Notes: generated by a model from the sequence alone, not told the origin. A DNA stretch of 64,000 nucleotides from Chenopodium formosanum (GCA_024500155.1 CM044858.1:1612001-1676000), one strand, 5' to 3'. Positions 12,807 to 26,012 are shown, numbered from the stretch's first letter. Numbers and translations: made by a program.

Positions 12807-15800
12807 AAGAAAAAAGAAACAAAAAACTAAAGTGATAGTCAGATAAATGGAAATCGGAACCCAATGGCTCTGAGAAAACAGTAAAGAAAAAATTCCAGAG
12901 CCTTTATAGCAAACATGCTTAAGGATAGCACCTAGGTGGTTATGCATGAACTAGCTAAGCCCAGGTGTAGCTCAGTTTAAAGTTTAAATAATTCAGAGGA
13001 TAAGGCAAAAGCAATTTGCCCCAAAGAAAAAGGAAAGATTTCAGCAATGAATATCACAAGCTTCCAAAAAAATACAGACCAAAATCCCAATGGAAGGCCA
13101 CACATACTCTATGTGCATGATGGCAAGATTGGCAAGCAGAGCAAAATGAAGAGCTTTAGTGAAAATCTAAGAAGACGCATGATCCTCAAATATTCACAAA
13201 ATTGAATTTTTTCCAGGGGACGCATGATCTGAAGTACGTACCGTCATGAAGAAAAGACCCAAAAGAAGGCCACGATATGGTGCAATATCTGACTCCACTT
13301 GCAATGAAAACTCAGTTTCTGCAAGAAGTAAACCAGCCAAAAATGCCCCTAATGCCATAGATAGACCAGCCTGAAAGAATAAAAAAACAAGATCTTAATG
13401 AAATGATGACAGAAACACTGGACAGGATAACTCTTTTTCAGGCAATCAACCTTCCCACTTGGTTGTGACAACTAGCCCCTCACAGTAAATTAAGAAAAAA
13501 AATAATAAAAAAAAATAAAAAAAAAAATTTAAAAATTATTACTTATGACTCATAAAAGTTTTCCCTCACCCTAGCAGTAAGGAGACTTGTCCCTAGTATA
13601 ACAAGAAGTGTACAGGCAGAAAATATCTCCGCGTTCTGGTTTTCAGCAATTTGCCTGTAAATTGGTCGAAGAAGCTGCAGAAGATCCAAGAAGTAAGAAT
13701 ATGTTCTTGCAAAGTAATTGTTCAACAAATAATATCAAGCAAAGATTATAATTTTGAAAACTAGACTTACAAAGAGAGAAAATTTTCTGAAGTAACAAAA
13801 CTGCTCCCTCATATATATATAACCAGCGATATAGATGTATGACAATTTTTCTTAGTTTTTTGGGTTCGAACTTACTAGAAGAGTGTATGCCAAATTTTCT
13901 TAGTTCTTTGTATTATAATTACTAACACACCCCTCCTTCCCAGAATAGTTTCTCACTTATTATGACACATAATTTGACGAGATAAGTTGGTGATTGGTCA
14001 TCAAATGTTATTTAATCAAATGTGATGAGAGATAGTAGAGTAATTTACAAGAGAATAAGAGCAGAAGTGGGATCCTAACTATTGGTTGTGGGAAAATTAA
14101 TATTTGATGATATAAATGTTATGAACTGGGTCAACGGGGTCAACACCGCAAGTCAGCCACCTATTTTGGTGTATACGAGGCGTGCTAAGAAGGGGCAGCA
14201 AGGAGCAACAGAACCAAGCAACAAGGAGCATCAGGACAAAGACAATTAAAGGGGAAAATGGGAAAGAAAGCAGCTTCCTTTAATCATGTTATTTGTGGGT
14301 TTCCATTTTGGTTAATTAAAATGTCACATGTATTAGTTGAGCTTTGAGTATAAGTAGTGTAATCTGATATTAGAGGAGGTATCCAGAAAATTAGAGTGAA
14401 GTCCCTTGTGAGAGTTGTGGCCTCAAGAAACAGTGAGACTCATAGCCTAAAGTTATGCTTATCCTTTGTAATCTGTAATTCGATCCCTTAATCAATCAAA
14501 TACTCAAGCTTATTCCCCTTAATTGCGATTAATTAATATAAATTGTGAGTGAGAAATCTGGTACATAACATCTTGGTATCAGAGCAGTTCGGTCCATGGA
14601 AGGAAATACAGAGCAACGGCTTAGCGCCGTGGAGGATATACTCACCGGATTAAAAAATCAGCTAACCGCCATCGAAGACAAATTGCAGCCACAGGGAGAT
14701 AACCTTACTCGAGTGGTAGCAGCAGCGGTCAAAGCTACAATGGAAGAAGAACGACGGAAGATAGAGGAAGAGCGGAAGAAAATTGAAGAAGCCATGGAGA
14801 CCACCCACGCTAAGCTGGAAATCCGCCAGAATCGCTTCCGGGACGACATTAACAACCAAGGTGCAATAGACCGGGCCAAGGTTGCGAAATTGCAAGAAGA
14901 AATGAGGGCCGCAAAACAGAGTCAGCCACAGCAACCCTTCGGACAGCCGGTGCACCACCACGACAGAGAGAACAGCCCCAAGCAGGAGGGCGAACGGGTA
15001 ACGACGGGGGAAATTCCGAACAGGAATCACATCCTATTGAGCCAGGTGGATGGCGCGGAGGTGGTGGTTGGAGGGGCGGTGGCGAAGGTGGTGGCGGCGG
15101 CGGCGGAAGTCACTGGAAGCACCGAAAGTTGGAGATGCCGCTCTTCGAGGGTACGGACCCTGATAACTGGACGGCCAGGGCGGAGATGTATTTCGAGTTT
15201 TATGGGTTGACGGAGAGAGAGAAGATGGAGGCGGCGGTGGTTGCGATGGACGGACCCGCCCTTAAGTGGTTCCAATGGGAACAAAAGAGAAGACCGTTCT
15301 ACGGCTGGCCGGACCTCAAGCAACGGTCGTTGAACGAGTTTCGACCGGCGCACTCAGGCACCCTACACAAACAGTGGTCGGCGGTTTCGCAGGGCGGCGA
15401 GTCGGTGTTGGAGTACCGCCGGCGATTTATCGAGTTTGCGGCGCCGTTGGAAGATATCCCGGAGAGCTTGATGCTTGGGCAAATCATTAATGGCTTAAGC
15501 AAAGTGATTAAGGCAGAGTTGAGGCTGCTTAATCCTTCTAGTTTAGAGAAGGCTATGGAAATTGCTAGTAGAATCGAAGAACGAAACAAGGTGCAGCAAA
15601 ACAAAGCACCTGTCTTGAATTGGAAGGGAGGAAGTAGTAGTGGGCCTCCAACAACAAGTGCAGCCCAAAGTGGAACTGGTTTGAATAGGGGAGGGTTAGT
15701 GCAAACATATGGGGTACCAAGTAGTAGTGGGCTGCCCAAGGCGTGGCCCAAGGCTCCTGAATCACAGGACTCGGTCAGCGTGGCCCGTCCTAGCCCAAGC

Positions 15801-18800
15801 CAGCCCAAAGTTCTAGGGGAGGCACTCGTAGACTCTCGGAGTTCGAGTTAGCGGAGAGGAGGTCGAAGGGGCTATATTTCAAGTGTGATGAAAGGTGGGG
15901 TGTGGGCCATAGATGTAAGAGGAAGGAGCTTAGTGTCTTGATCGTTAGTGAAGGGGGCGAGGAGGAAGAAGTGAAGAGTGACGAGGAGGAGGAGGTGTAT
16001 GAACCACCACCGGTGGAGGCATCACTATGCTCGGTGGTGGGCTTATCCAACCCTAAAACGATGAAATTGAAGGGTTTGGTGCGTGGTAGAGAGGTGGTCG
16101 TCATGGTGGATCCGGGGGCGACTCATAATTTTATTTCTGCCAAGGTGGTGGAGGAGGTGGCCATCGCGGTGGAGGAAGGTGTAGAATTCTCGGTGGCTTT
16201 GGGAAATGGAGACACGGTCCGGGGAAATGGTGTGTGTAGACAAGTAAAAGTGGAGTTGAGTGGGGGAGTCACGGTGGTGGAGGACTTCCTTCCTCTAGCC
16301 TTAGGCAATACGGAGGTGATCTTGGGGGTGCAATGGTTGGAGAAACTCGGATCGGTGGTCACGAATTGGAAGACCCACGTGATGAAATTCACGGTGGGAG
16401 GAGTACTAGTGACGCTTACCGGCGACCCGTCCTTGGAGAAAGCCCAAATATCCTTGAAAGCCATGATAAGAGTTTTTTCTAAGGAGAAACAAGGCATTTT
16501 GGTGGAGGTGAACAAATTAGAAGAAGGTGGGCCGAGCCCAACCAAATCAGTCCCACCCGAGTTCTTGGTTGGATCAGTTCAAGGGGGTCTTTAATTTGCC
16601 TAGTGGGCTTCCTCCTCAAAGGGGCCATGAGCATTCAATACTCCTAAAAGGGGGTTGTGACCTAATTTCAGTTAGGCCCTATAGGTATCCTCAGGCCCAA
16701 AAGGATGAAATTGAGAGAATGATCCAAGAAATGTTAGAGGCAGGGATCATCGTGCCTTCTAGTAGCCCGTTCTCGAGTCTGGTCCTATTGGTCAAGAAGA
16801 AAGACGGTTCTTGGAGGTTTTGCGTTGATTATCGAGCATTGAATAAAGAAACCGTCCCCGACAAATATCCAATTCCCGTGATAGACGAGCTCTTAGATGA
16901 ATTGCATGGGTCGAAAGTCTTTTCCAAGCTTGATTTGAAATCGGGGTATCATCAAATACGAGTGAAGCTGGAAGACACCCATAAGACGGTGTTTCGTACT
17001 CATGAGGGGCATTACGAATTCTTAGTAATGCCGTTTGGGCTCACCAATGCGCCGGCCACGTTTCAATCATTAATGAATGACGTGTTCCGACCGTATTTGA
17101 GGAAGTTCGTGTTGGTATTTTTTGATGACATCCTTGTCTATAGCAAGGGAGTAGAGGAGCACCGTGAACATCTCAAATTGGTGTTGCAAAAATTAGAGGA
17201 GCATAGCCTATATGCTAATTGGAATAAATGTGAGTTTGGAGAAAGGGAAGTGCCGTACTTAGGCCACGTGATCTCGGAGAAGGGTGTCGCCATGGATCAA
17301 GAAAAAGACAAGGCGGTTCTTGAATGGGATGTTCCGAGAAACCTCAAGGAGCTCCGTGGGTTCTTGGGTCTAACGGGGTATTACCGCAAATTCGTGCTTC
17401 ATTATGCCCAAATTGCGGAGCCCTTAACTTCGCAATTAAAGAAGGACTCGTTTTGTTGGACACAGGCAGCCAGGCCTTCAATAGGCTCAAGACGGCGATG
17501 ACTACTGCTCCCATATTGGCAATGCCCGACTTTTGGGAAAAATTTATTGTAGAAACCGATGCTTCGGGGTTCGGTTTAGGGGCGGTAATGATGCAGAGAG
17601 GGCGTCCAATCGCCTACTACAGCAAGATTTTGGGGGTTAGAGCACAAGGGAGGTCTATCTACGAGAAGGAGCTAATGGCCATAGCTCTTGCGGTGACTAA
17701 ATGGCGACACTATTTGTTGGGAAGGTCGTTCGTAATTCGAACGGATCAACAAAGTCTGAAATTTTTGATTCATCAACGGGAGGTGGGAAGCGAGTATCAG
17801 AGGTGGATTCGAAAATTGGTTGGATTCGACTTCGAAATCCACTACAAACCAGGAGCTTCGAACAGAGTCGCTGATGCTCTGTCACGAAAAGGGAAGCAGA
17901 GGGATGAAAGAGAAGAGGAAGGTTGTAAGGCTGAGCTGAAAATTATTATCCACTCTCAATTCGTGGATTGGGCCGCATTAGAGAGAGAGCTAGAAGCTGA
18001 CAAATGGTTGGGTAATATTTGTGTGGGCCTGAAGGAAGGAAAAGGCGGGCCCAAAGGCTTCCATCTTGAAGGAGATCGTGTGTTTTATAAGAATAGAGTA
18101 GTTTTGCCCAGTAACTCCAAATTTATCCCTCTCCTCTTGAAAGAGTATCACAGTACACCAGTGGGAGGCCACGATGGAGAGATCAAAACCTACCTCCGGC
18201 TCTCCACCGATTGGTTCTGGGCGGGGATGCGGAAGGCGGTCGGAAAATTTGTCAGAGAATGTGAGGTTTGCCAGAGAAGTAAAGCCACCACGAAGAGTCC
18301 ACTTGGATTGCTTCAGCCACTCCCAATTCCCGAAGCGATTTGGGAGGACATCTCCATGGATTTCGTGGAGGGGTTGCCGTTGTCTCGGGGTGTCGACACC
18401 GTACTAGTGGTGGTGGATCGTCTATCAAAATATGGTCACTTTATCGGGCTAAAACATCCTTTTAATGCCCTTGAGGTGGATAACTGTTTCGTGAGGGAGA
18501 TCGTTCGACTCCACGGGTTCCCATCATCAATTGTGTCTGACCGAGATCGAGTTTTCATGAGCGCATTTTGGAAGGAGCTCTTCCGATTGCAAGGCACACA
18601 CCTCAAAAGAAGCACGACCTACCACCCCCAAACCGACGGTCAAACTGAGATCGTCAACAAGTGTCTCGAGTCCTATCTTCGGTGTTTCATTGCTGAGCAA
18701 CCCCGGTCGTGGGCTAAATGGTTGCCGTGGGCGGAGTACTCTTATAATACATCCCCTCACATGTCAACAAAAATGGCTCCATTCAAGATCGTCTATGGGA

Positions 18801-21800
18801 GGGATCCTCCAAAATTGTGGCGTTTAGGGGCTAATGAAACGGTGGTGAGCAGCCTCGAGGAAGGGTTGAAGGAAAGGGATAGCATTTTAGACGAACTCTG
18901 AATGAATCTCAATCGGGCTCAGCAAATCATGAAGGCGAACGCCGATAAGCATAGGAGGGAGGAGCAATTTGAGGAAGGGGAGTTCGTATTTCTGAAATTG
19001 AGGCCGTACCGTCAGAAATCACTTGCTAGAAGACCATTTGAGAAGCTCGCCGCAAGGTTTTATGGGCCTTTTGAAATTCTAGAGAAGATTGGAAGGGTTG
19101 CTTACAAACTCCGACTTCCTCACAGTTGCAAAATTCACCCTGTATTTCATGTTTCGCAACTGAAGCGCGCAATGGGAGATCTCACTAGTCAACCTCTCAT
19201 TCCTCAACAGCTATCCCCTGATTTAGAGATGATAGTCGAGCCGGAGGAGTTGTTAGCAGTCCAACAGAAGCTACAGGGCAATACTCGGGGACTCGAAGTC
19301 TTAATTAAATGGAAGGATTTGGCCGAATTTGAAGCGACTTGGGAGGAGTATGACGCCATCCAGCAGCGGTTCCCGGCATTCCACCTTGAGGACAAGGTGA
19401 AACTCAAAGGGGGGAGTGATGTTATGAACTGGGTCAACGGGGTCAACACCGCAAGTCAGCCACCTATTTTGGTGTATACGAGGCGTGCTAAGAAGGGGCA
19501 GCAAGGAGCAACAGAACCAAGCAACAAGGAGCATCAGGACAAAGACAATTAAAGGGGAAAATGGGAAAGAAAGCAGCTTCCTTTAATCATGTTATTTGTG
19601 GGTTTCCATTTTGGTTAATTAAAATGTCACATGTATTAGTTAAGCTTTGAGTATAAGTAGTGTAATCTGATATTAGAGGAGGTATCCAGAAAATTAGAGT
19701 GAAGTCCCTTGTGAGAGTTGTGGCCTCAAGTCACAGTGAGACTCATAGCCTAAAGTTATGCTTATCCTTTGTAATCTGTAATTCGATCCCTTAATCAATC
19801 AAATACTCAAGCTTATTCCCCTTAATTGCGATTAATTAATATAAATTGTGTGTGAGAAATCTGGTACATAACAATAAATACAGTGGCCATTACCATTATA
19901 GAAATGGTCAAACTAATCTAGGATAGACAAAAAGGAAAGTGAGCAAGCTATTTAGGGAATGATAAAAAACAAAGCGAGCAAACTACTCTAGGATGGAGGG
20001 AGTAAGTTGCAATGTCGCTAGTTTTGTCTCAAACGATAATTTCTCTTTAGTTTACTTGACTGAGAAGAGACAACCAAGGTGACTCATTTAAAATATTAGC
20101 TAGCAATACATCACAATTTATTCTGAGCAATATAAGATCAATGTATTTACACAAGATACTAGTAGCATAAATTTGTAAACAATCACTAACAACTATCTTC
20201 ACGGTGGAACTGAAATGTGCAATAAAAAGGGGGAAAACATATTCAACCACTTACCAAGCGTCCACCAGCAATTATAGCGGCAATTGCAACAACTGCCTTA
20301 ACAGCAGCCAATCCTAAGGCTTCTGCAATGGCTTGGAAACCAATCTGAATGAACAGCAGATAGTAAAAAAATTATTGGTCATCATTTTTACGTAGCTGTT
20401 TAGGTTGTTATAGGCTTATGTTCTGCCCATGAATTAGGAAATGACATCTACATCTTCATTAAAAGTCATTGATTATGTACAGGTAATTTGATGAGTTAGT
20501 TATATAATCAATGTTGAAAACCACAAGCCCTATTCCATTGGTACATCAAGCAGGCAAATAATGTTGCATAGCAGCATAGGTATTTTAATTGAGTTGAAAT
20601 ACACAGATTATACGGAATGGAGGAAATAGTAAATTTACAAGTTAATCTTTGTATGAAGCGCTTTATATTTGTTTTCATTTTGGTCCCAACACTATCCTAC
20701 TTGGTGCTTTTTTATGCAACACATAAAGTAAGGTATATTTAAAACCAATGCCTTCATTCTGGCCCCTCAGATACCTTTTAATCTCCCTTACAGCTTTTCA
20801 ATGCAACAGCTCAAATAAAAAATCTTACCGGATCCATAACCACAACCATCATGAAAAAGACTATATATAAGAAAGCTTGCCACAGTTGCCAGCCATTCTG
20901 GAAAACTCAAAGCAACTAAGCTGGGAATGACCAGACAGAACATACCACAAACTAGACACACCCCATGAATCCACAACACACCTCAACCCTATTATCCCTA
21001 TACAGATAATAGGGTCATCATGCTCCAGCCACAGCTTCAGCTCAACTTTGGTTAAAATCAATTAATTATGCCTTAGATTGCACTTTTAAGGTTTAATTAA
21101 TGCTTCTAACATGGATGTTTCAGTTCATTAACTAAAACGCTAATTTAAGTAATTTCAACAAAGTGCAATGCAGTGGGATCATTTTCAAATCAATAACCAT
21201 TTATTCTCTGTCACAAAGATTCACAGTAAAAAATTAAAAGTTGCCACATATCACAAATAACCACAGTGCAGGACTTCTGCAACCATGCAACGCACATAAC
21301 AAAGATAAATAAATGCGCATAAAGACATTCAACAAAGAGCAAAATAATGAAAAAATGCAAAAATATTTGAAGAAGTTACCCCGCCTTTGGAAGAATTTGG
21401 TGAAATGAGTGGAATGAGTATCAGCAAAACCACCACAGCTAAATCCTGGAAAAATAGCAAAGAAAAGCAAAAGCAAAATACCAGAAATTATTTCAGGAGA
21501 AAAAACAAGTGAAACAATAATACATTGACTAATCTATACTAGGAGACTGATTGGATTTCAAGGAGCAAATAAGCAATGGCGTATTTTACAAGCATCAATC
21601 AAATGTAAACCATGCAATTGTGAAACTGCAGCTAGGAAATATGCATGGCCATAGTCAGCCAGTTTGACACATAATCCGAATTTTAGCAGCACTGGCACAT
21701 CTATCTACCCCTTGGCTCTATTTGTTAGCCCAGACATGTCTTGGTAGAAAATCGCAATGAATCAACTTGCGATCAAACATCAACCAAAAGCTTTCTACAC

Positions 21801-24800
21801 ATGATTCTCCTCATAAATTAACTATCTCCAGAAATTATCCAGACCAAAAGGTTTACCTGGAATAGTAAGACTGAAAATGTAGAACGCCCATGCCGTGAAG
21901 TGCTCTCACCTCGCTCTTGCAAGACCTGAATCAAAAGTTGAAGAAACTCCATCAAAAAACCATCTTGATTAAAGTTTATGCAGCACAAAATATAATTTTT
22001 TCAGTGGAAGTAGTTAGGTAACTAGAAATTTAGTTTTCTCTGAAGTACATTCTCAAGTTCATCTGATCCCCAATATTTTTTATTAAGCAAGCTTTGTTTG
22101 AACCTAAACATCATAAGATCCGACTACCCGCACCTTCCTTTGTAGATTGCTCTAAGCTTTAGTTAAACATCCAAAGACATGGAAGACAGCCCATTTCAAT
22201 CTCAAGGGGCAAGCACATGTACACAGACACTTTGATTTCTTATGCTAAATTGCTAGAATCCAAGAACGGAAGCAAATATCCCAGTGAACAATCTGTAAGA
22301 TGGGAATTATGGTTGTGTTTTGCTTAAAGATGACCTTGTGCAAAGCGAACAATTAGATATTATGACGGAGTTTAGAATCACATTCCTAGTCCCCTATAGT
22401 CCTATTTGGGCATTAGAGGGAGCACAAAACACACAACCAACAATTATGAATACCTGCAGGACAACAGCAGTTGATGACAAGGCCAAGCCATTTCCAATTA
22501 CTATTGCCGCAGGACCTGCCTGTTTTGAAATAAAATGGGCCACCATGCCAATTACTGCAGCTGTTAACAGCACCTGCATAACAACCCAAAGTCAGTAATA
22601 CAATACTAAAAGCATGAGTAACCCCAAGAGGGCCAAGATATATGTGAATGGCAAGAACTTAACATTTTAGTACCTGGGCAGAACCTAAACCAAATACGTA
22701 CTTCTTCATGGAGCTCAGTCTTTCAACAGAAAGCTGTCAATGGGGAATACATCAAAACGTATCTAAGTTCTGTAACTTGGTAATTGCATTAGTTCAGATT
22801 ATGTTACAAGAGCCTTGAAAGAATTTTGTACCTCAAGGCCAATGTTAAATAGTAAAAACACAACTCCAAACTCTGCAATTGCCTTAGTTCCATGCACATG
22901 ACGAATTATTGAGAGGCCGTATGGACCAATCAAGATTCCAGCAGCCAAATAACCCAGGACAGGACTACCTGAAGATAAGAAAACACAAAGAATAAGATTG
23001 CCAATGAGTATTATAATTAGAGATTGCAATACTAAAACTTCTAGACACATATCAGAAGAGTGGGAGTGAAAATCAGTAACATTCGAACTTTTCTGGAATT
23101 AAAATTTGCTCAATAACTATCTTACGGGGTTGCATACATTCTGAAAATACATACAATTGATACAACCCATCATTTAAGGAAGAGAGAAGTGTTACCCCCA
23201 GGAATTTTCTGGAAAATAGGTACAAATATCACACTGGCCAGCAATAACCATACCATATCAAACAAGGATGCTTCCTCTTCATTAATCTGTAGAAAGAGAG
23301 GACATACAACAGACAAACACCAGATTAAAACCTTTTTTCCGAAGACTATAACAAGACACTTAAAAATCGAATATATGAACTTATAATATATTTTAAATAT
23401 TAATGAAAAATGGGTAAGTGGAGGAAACCACATGCCTCTTGCTGGGGAAGCTTATCAATTAGACTCTTCACTGTCTTAGAAATTTTCTGCATTTGCTGAA
23501 TCAGAGGTTTTCCATTTGAAGAAACTTCTTCAATAGTGGAGGTTAATACATGTTGTGGCTGAAACAGCTGAGCACCTCTCTCACCTCGGTTAATATAATA
23601 ACCAACCCTGTTAGTAAGTTAACCTAGTATCAGAAAAGGTAATATACGCATAATTTTTTACAATAAACAGTGATATATCAAATTCATTCATCCATTGATG
23701 TTTCAGAGCCTAGAAAGGATTTTAAGTACTGCATATTAGTCTTATTTAGAAAGGAACTTGACTAGCTCACACAGAATTGTTAGTTAAATTTTAGTTGGTG
23801 TACAGATTGGACTTCAAACATAGGAGACATTACAAACAGAAACTGGTAACAAGAAACTATGGGAACTCTTCTTTCATCAGACATTGAGTAGACCATGAGA
23901 TAGTTCAGAGAAGTGATTCCAAGTTTTAGATTATTGGTTCCTTGTGGAGCAGTTTAACTTAGCCATGTGGTGAACATTTTGAAAGTGTAGAGGACTACAT
24001 GTTACAATCCATTAGGCATCTAATAAAATAAATGAAATTTCTGTTTTATTAGAAATGAAGATGAAGTTTCAACCAAGGAATTCAACTACTCGGCACAAAG
24101 GTGCCCAAACAAATTGATACTGAAAACATTAGCTAAGTAAAACTCAGAAGCTAGGCCAAGGCTTCGGCATGATTCAAAGAGGCTTCATTTTTTTTTTCAC
24201 AGATTAACATGTAGTACTTCATAAGAAATACGAAGGATAAGAAAAATGATATTTATAGAGGAGTATTTTACAAAATTTACGCATCACACATAACAACAGT
24301 AGAAGAAAAATAGAACTGGAAAAGAAAAAACTAAAAATTGATTCAACATACCCTGCTCCAATGAGCAATATTCCAACGATCAATTTTGGCAACTGCTTTT
24401 TTGCAGAATCCATAACACCACGAAAAACAGAGGCCGGTGTGAACTCTTCATCATCTTCATCAAATGAAAAGAATGATGCAGAAAAGAATCGAGATGATTT
24501 CTTCACTGATGCCTTTGAGCTACTTGGTGGAGGACTGTCACGTGCCACTTCTTTTTGTATCTCTAATTTCTTAGCTTGTGCCGTGATCTTCACTTTTTCT
24601 ACCTCTGCATCAGCATCTCTATTGACTTCTACGTATGGTTTTCTATTTTCTTTGTCGCTTGAATCATCAGATAAAGCAACGTCAATCAAACTCTGGCTTG
24701 TCTTGTCAGAGGGCTTATCCAGTGATGGTTTGCTGGCCAAAGAAGCACCTTCTACAACAAAATTGTTTTCACTTTCAAAGCCATCAGTACCCAGAGTTCC

Positions 24801-26012
24801 TTCGGACATCTCTTCCTGAATAGCAACATCTTCATTTGAGGATGACCTACTTGAAAGATCAATAGAATCTTTGGCATCAGTTTGACTAGAGAGCAGCTTT
24901 TCAGCTCGCTGCAAGGCCATTTCAGCATCATTCACACGTTGAGCAGCCTCAAGCTCAAAAGCAACAGCCTGCTCGGCTAAAAGCATTATATTAGCGACAT
25001 CCTCTTCAGCTTTCAGTGCATTTACCTGAGCCTGATCAGCAACTTCATTCAATCTTTCCACCTCTTTCTGCAGCTCCTCTTTCTTTAGCTGAAGCCTTGT
25101 TAGCTCTGCTTCACAATTTTCTAAAGCCATCCTGAAATCCTTGATCTCCTTCTGAGCAGCTAGTAGGGCATCCTCCTCTTGCCTTAGCTGGTTTAAGACA
25201 ACCTCATCACTTTCATTTTCGGAATCACTATTCGATTTGACAATCTCTACAGTTTCCAAGGCCACCTGAAGCCTTGCCTCAGCCAAAGAAAGAGACATTG
25301 TGGCTTTTTGAAGAGCTTCCTTAGCACCCACTTCTTGATTTATTAGCTCTTCTATCATTTTCAGCGTACTATCAACATCATTCCTAGCATTCACCGCTTG
25401 ATCTTTTAACGCAAAGGCAGCTTCCGATATATTCTGCGCCTTCTTTTCAAACATAGTACTGTTCAGCCGTGCAATATCCAATTCCCTGCATGCCTTTAGC
25501 AAAGATTCTCTCAACTCCTCCAAAGTTGTATTCTGAGCTGCCTCAGCTTCTTTCTCATCCTTCTCTCCTCCAGAACTATCCAACTCTAAGTCAAGACTAC
25601 CCTCTTCTATCAACCCTTCTCCTTCATAATCTTTTCCTGCCTCAGCACTCCGGCCATTTCCATCAATGTAAACTACAGCATCATTACCCTGACACCGAGT
25701 TACCCCTCCCAAACTCCCCGACTCATAACCCTCCTCGCCCCCACCTACCACGGCTTTCCTCCAAGGCAAACCCCACAATTGACCATCAAAATCCCTCCCA
25801 AACGGCAATTTTACGATAGAACCGCCACTAACACTACTAATTCCCTTCACATTCTTCCTCAAACAGATTCTTGAAACTGACTTCGAATTACTTCCATACT
25901 TATACCCAAACCCACTAAACCCCAATTTCGAATGGATAAAATCAGAACGATATCTTCTACACTCAATTCCTTGGATCAAATTGGACTGCTTAAAACTATA
26001 ACCAACATCCAT
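8494..26012 (-). CDS. KEA2: Chloroplast K+ efflux antiporter, KEA1/KEA2 type
   Basis: K+/H+ antiporter (CPA2 family) of the chloroplast inner envelope, with roles in stromal ion balance and plastid development. Twenty exons: 26012-24352, 23607-23436, 23286-23196, 22968-22832, 22733-22674, 22573-22454, 21925-21857, 21445-21380, 20344-20255, 13674-13570, 13370-13242, 12575-12366, 11532-11383, 10900-10847, 10741-10683, 9776-9710, 9636-9460, 9218-9162, 8779-8705 and 8616-8494. They sum to 3672 nt and 1223 residues, with all phases agreeing. Exon 1 encodes a transit peptide and a long coiled coil (about residues 160-390). Then come the Na+/H+-exchanger core (GSPVLGYLAAGILIGPYG, VIGNGLALSSTAVVLQ, LAPGGEFAFVAFG) and an RCK/TrkA-N domain with GFGRVGQ from about residue 1021. 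Intron 2 uses a GC donor. Intron 9 (6.6 kb) contains the LTR retrotransposon. A 5'-UTR intron is likely at 26332-26044. KEA1 and KEA2 cannot be separated with certainty here. Confidence 0.95.
12755..12802. repeat. (GA)n microsatellite in a KEA intron
   Basis: About 24 uninterrupted GA units directly follow a poly(A) run (12732-12754) inside the intron between KEA exons 11 and 12. Confidence 0.95.
14117..14570 (+). repeat. 5' LTR
   Basis: 454 bp, TG...CA ends. Compared with the 3' LTR it differs at one G/A site near 14340, at two adjacent-region sites in CTCAAGAAACAG against CTCAAGTCACAG, and at one A/T site near 14549. Its first 133 nt are the copy of the 3' LTR segment that encodes the end of the polyprotein. 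Confidence 0.96.
14574..14585 (+). other. Primer binding site, initiator tRNA-Met type
   Basis: TGGTATCAGAGC starts three bases after the 5' LTR. It is the usual complement of the 3' end of plant initiator methionine tRNA and would prime minus-strand DNA synthesis. Confidence 0.93.
14596..19552 (+). pseudogene. Defective gag-pol of the chromovirus
   Basis: Normally one polyprotein; here it is spread over three frames. Gag runs from 14596 and shifts frame near 15000, and again at about 15848 where a TAG follows. Protease begins near 15902 with DPGATHNF (active D kept, the usual S/T of D-S/T-G-A replaced by P). Another shift comes near 16565 before the reverse transcriptase (FFDDILVYS at the YxDD site). 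A fourth shift near 17460 precedes RNase H (ETDASGFGLGAVM) and integrase (H...H, C-x2-C, then MDFVEGLP and a later D/E pair). An in-frame TGA at 18899-18901 precedes the last part with the chromodomain (LIKWKDLAEFEATWEE). The zinc knuckle reads YFKC where a Cys normally stands first. Not able to make a full-length product. Confidence 0.93.
19406..19419 (+). other. Polypurine tract
   Basis: AAAGGGGGGAGTGA ends immediately before the TG of the 3' LTR, the normal plus-strand priming position. Confidence 0.85.
19420..19873 (+). repeat. 3' LTR, which also encodes the polyprotein C-terminus
   Basis: 454 bp, followed by the ATAAA target duplication. The final pol reading frame runs 133 nt into it and stops at 19552, so the last 43 residues are LTR-encoded. 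Confidence 0.96.

Larger units (their letters stand above)
14117..19873 (+). mobile_element. Ty3/gypsy chromovirus LTR retrotransposon in KEA intron 9, antisense to the host gene
   Basis: Complete structure. Two 454-bp LTRs (14117-14570 and 19420-19873) begin TGTTATG and end CATAACA. A 5-bp target duplication ATAAA lies at 14112-14116 and 19874-19878. A primer site matches initiator tRNA-Met, and a purine-rich tract sits before the 3' LTR. Internal order is gag, protease, reverse transcriptase, RNase H, integrase, chromodomain. I count four differences between the LTRs (about 99.1% identity), so the insertion is young. The coding region is nevertheless broken at five places. Short LTRs and a C-terminal chromodomain indicate a chromovirus, perhaps Reina-like; I cannot assign the clade firmly. 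Confidence 0.97.
13925..20002. mobile_element. Old Stowaway-like MITE split by the LTR retrotransposon
   Basis: The left end has CCCTCCTTCCCAGAATAGTTT after a TA. The right end, read in reverse complement, is CCCTCCATCCTAGAGTAGTTT, also next to TA. The two halves are about 190 and 125 bp; joined they would make a MITE of about 310 bp. The retrotransposon with its own 5-bp duplication lies between them. Confidence 0.55.

Noticed and set aside
25469..25819. Plus-strand ORF rich in Pro and His
   Set aside because: Antisense of KEA exon 1, which is confirmed by homology and splice frames.
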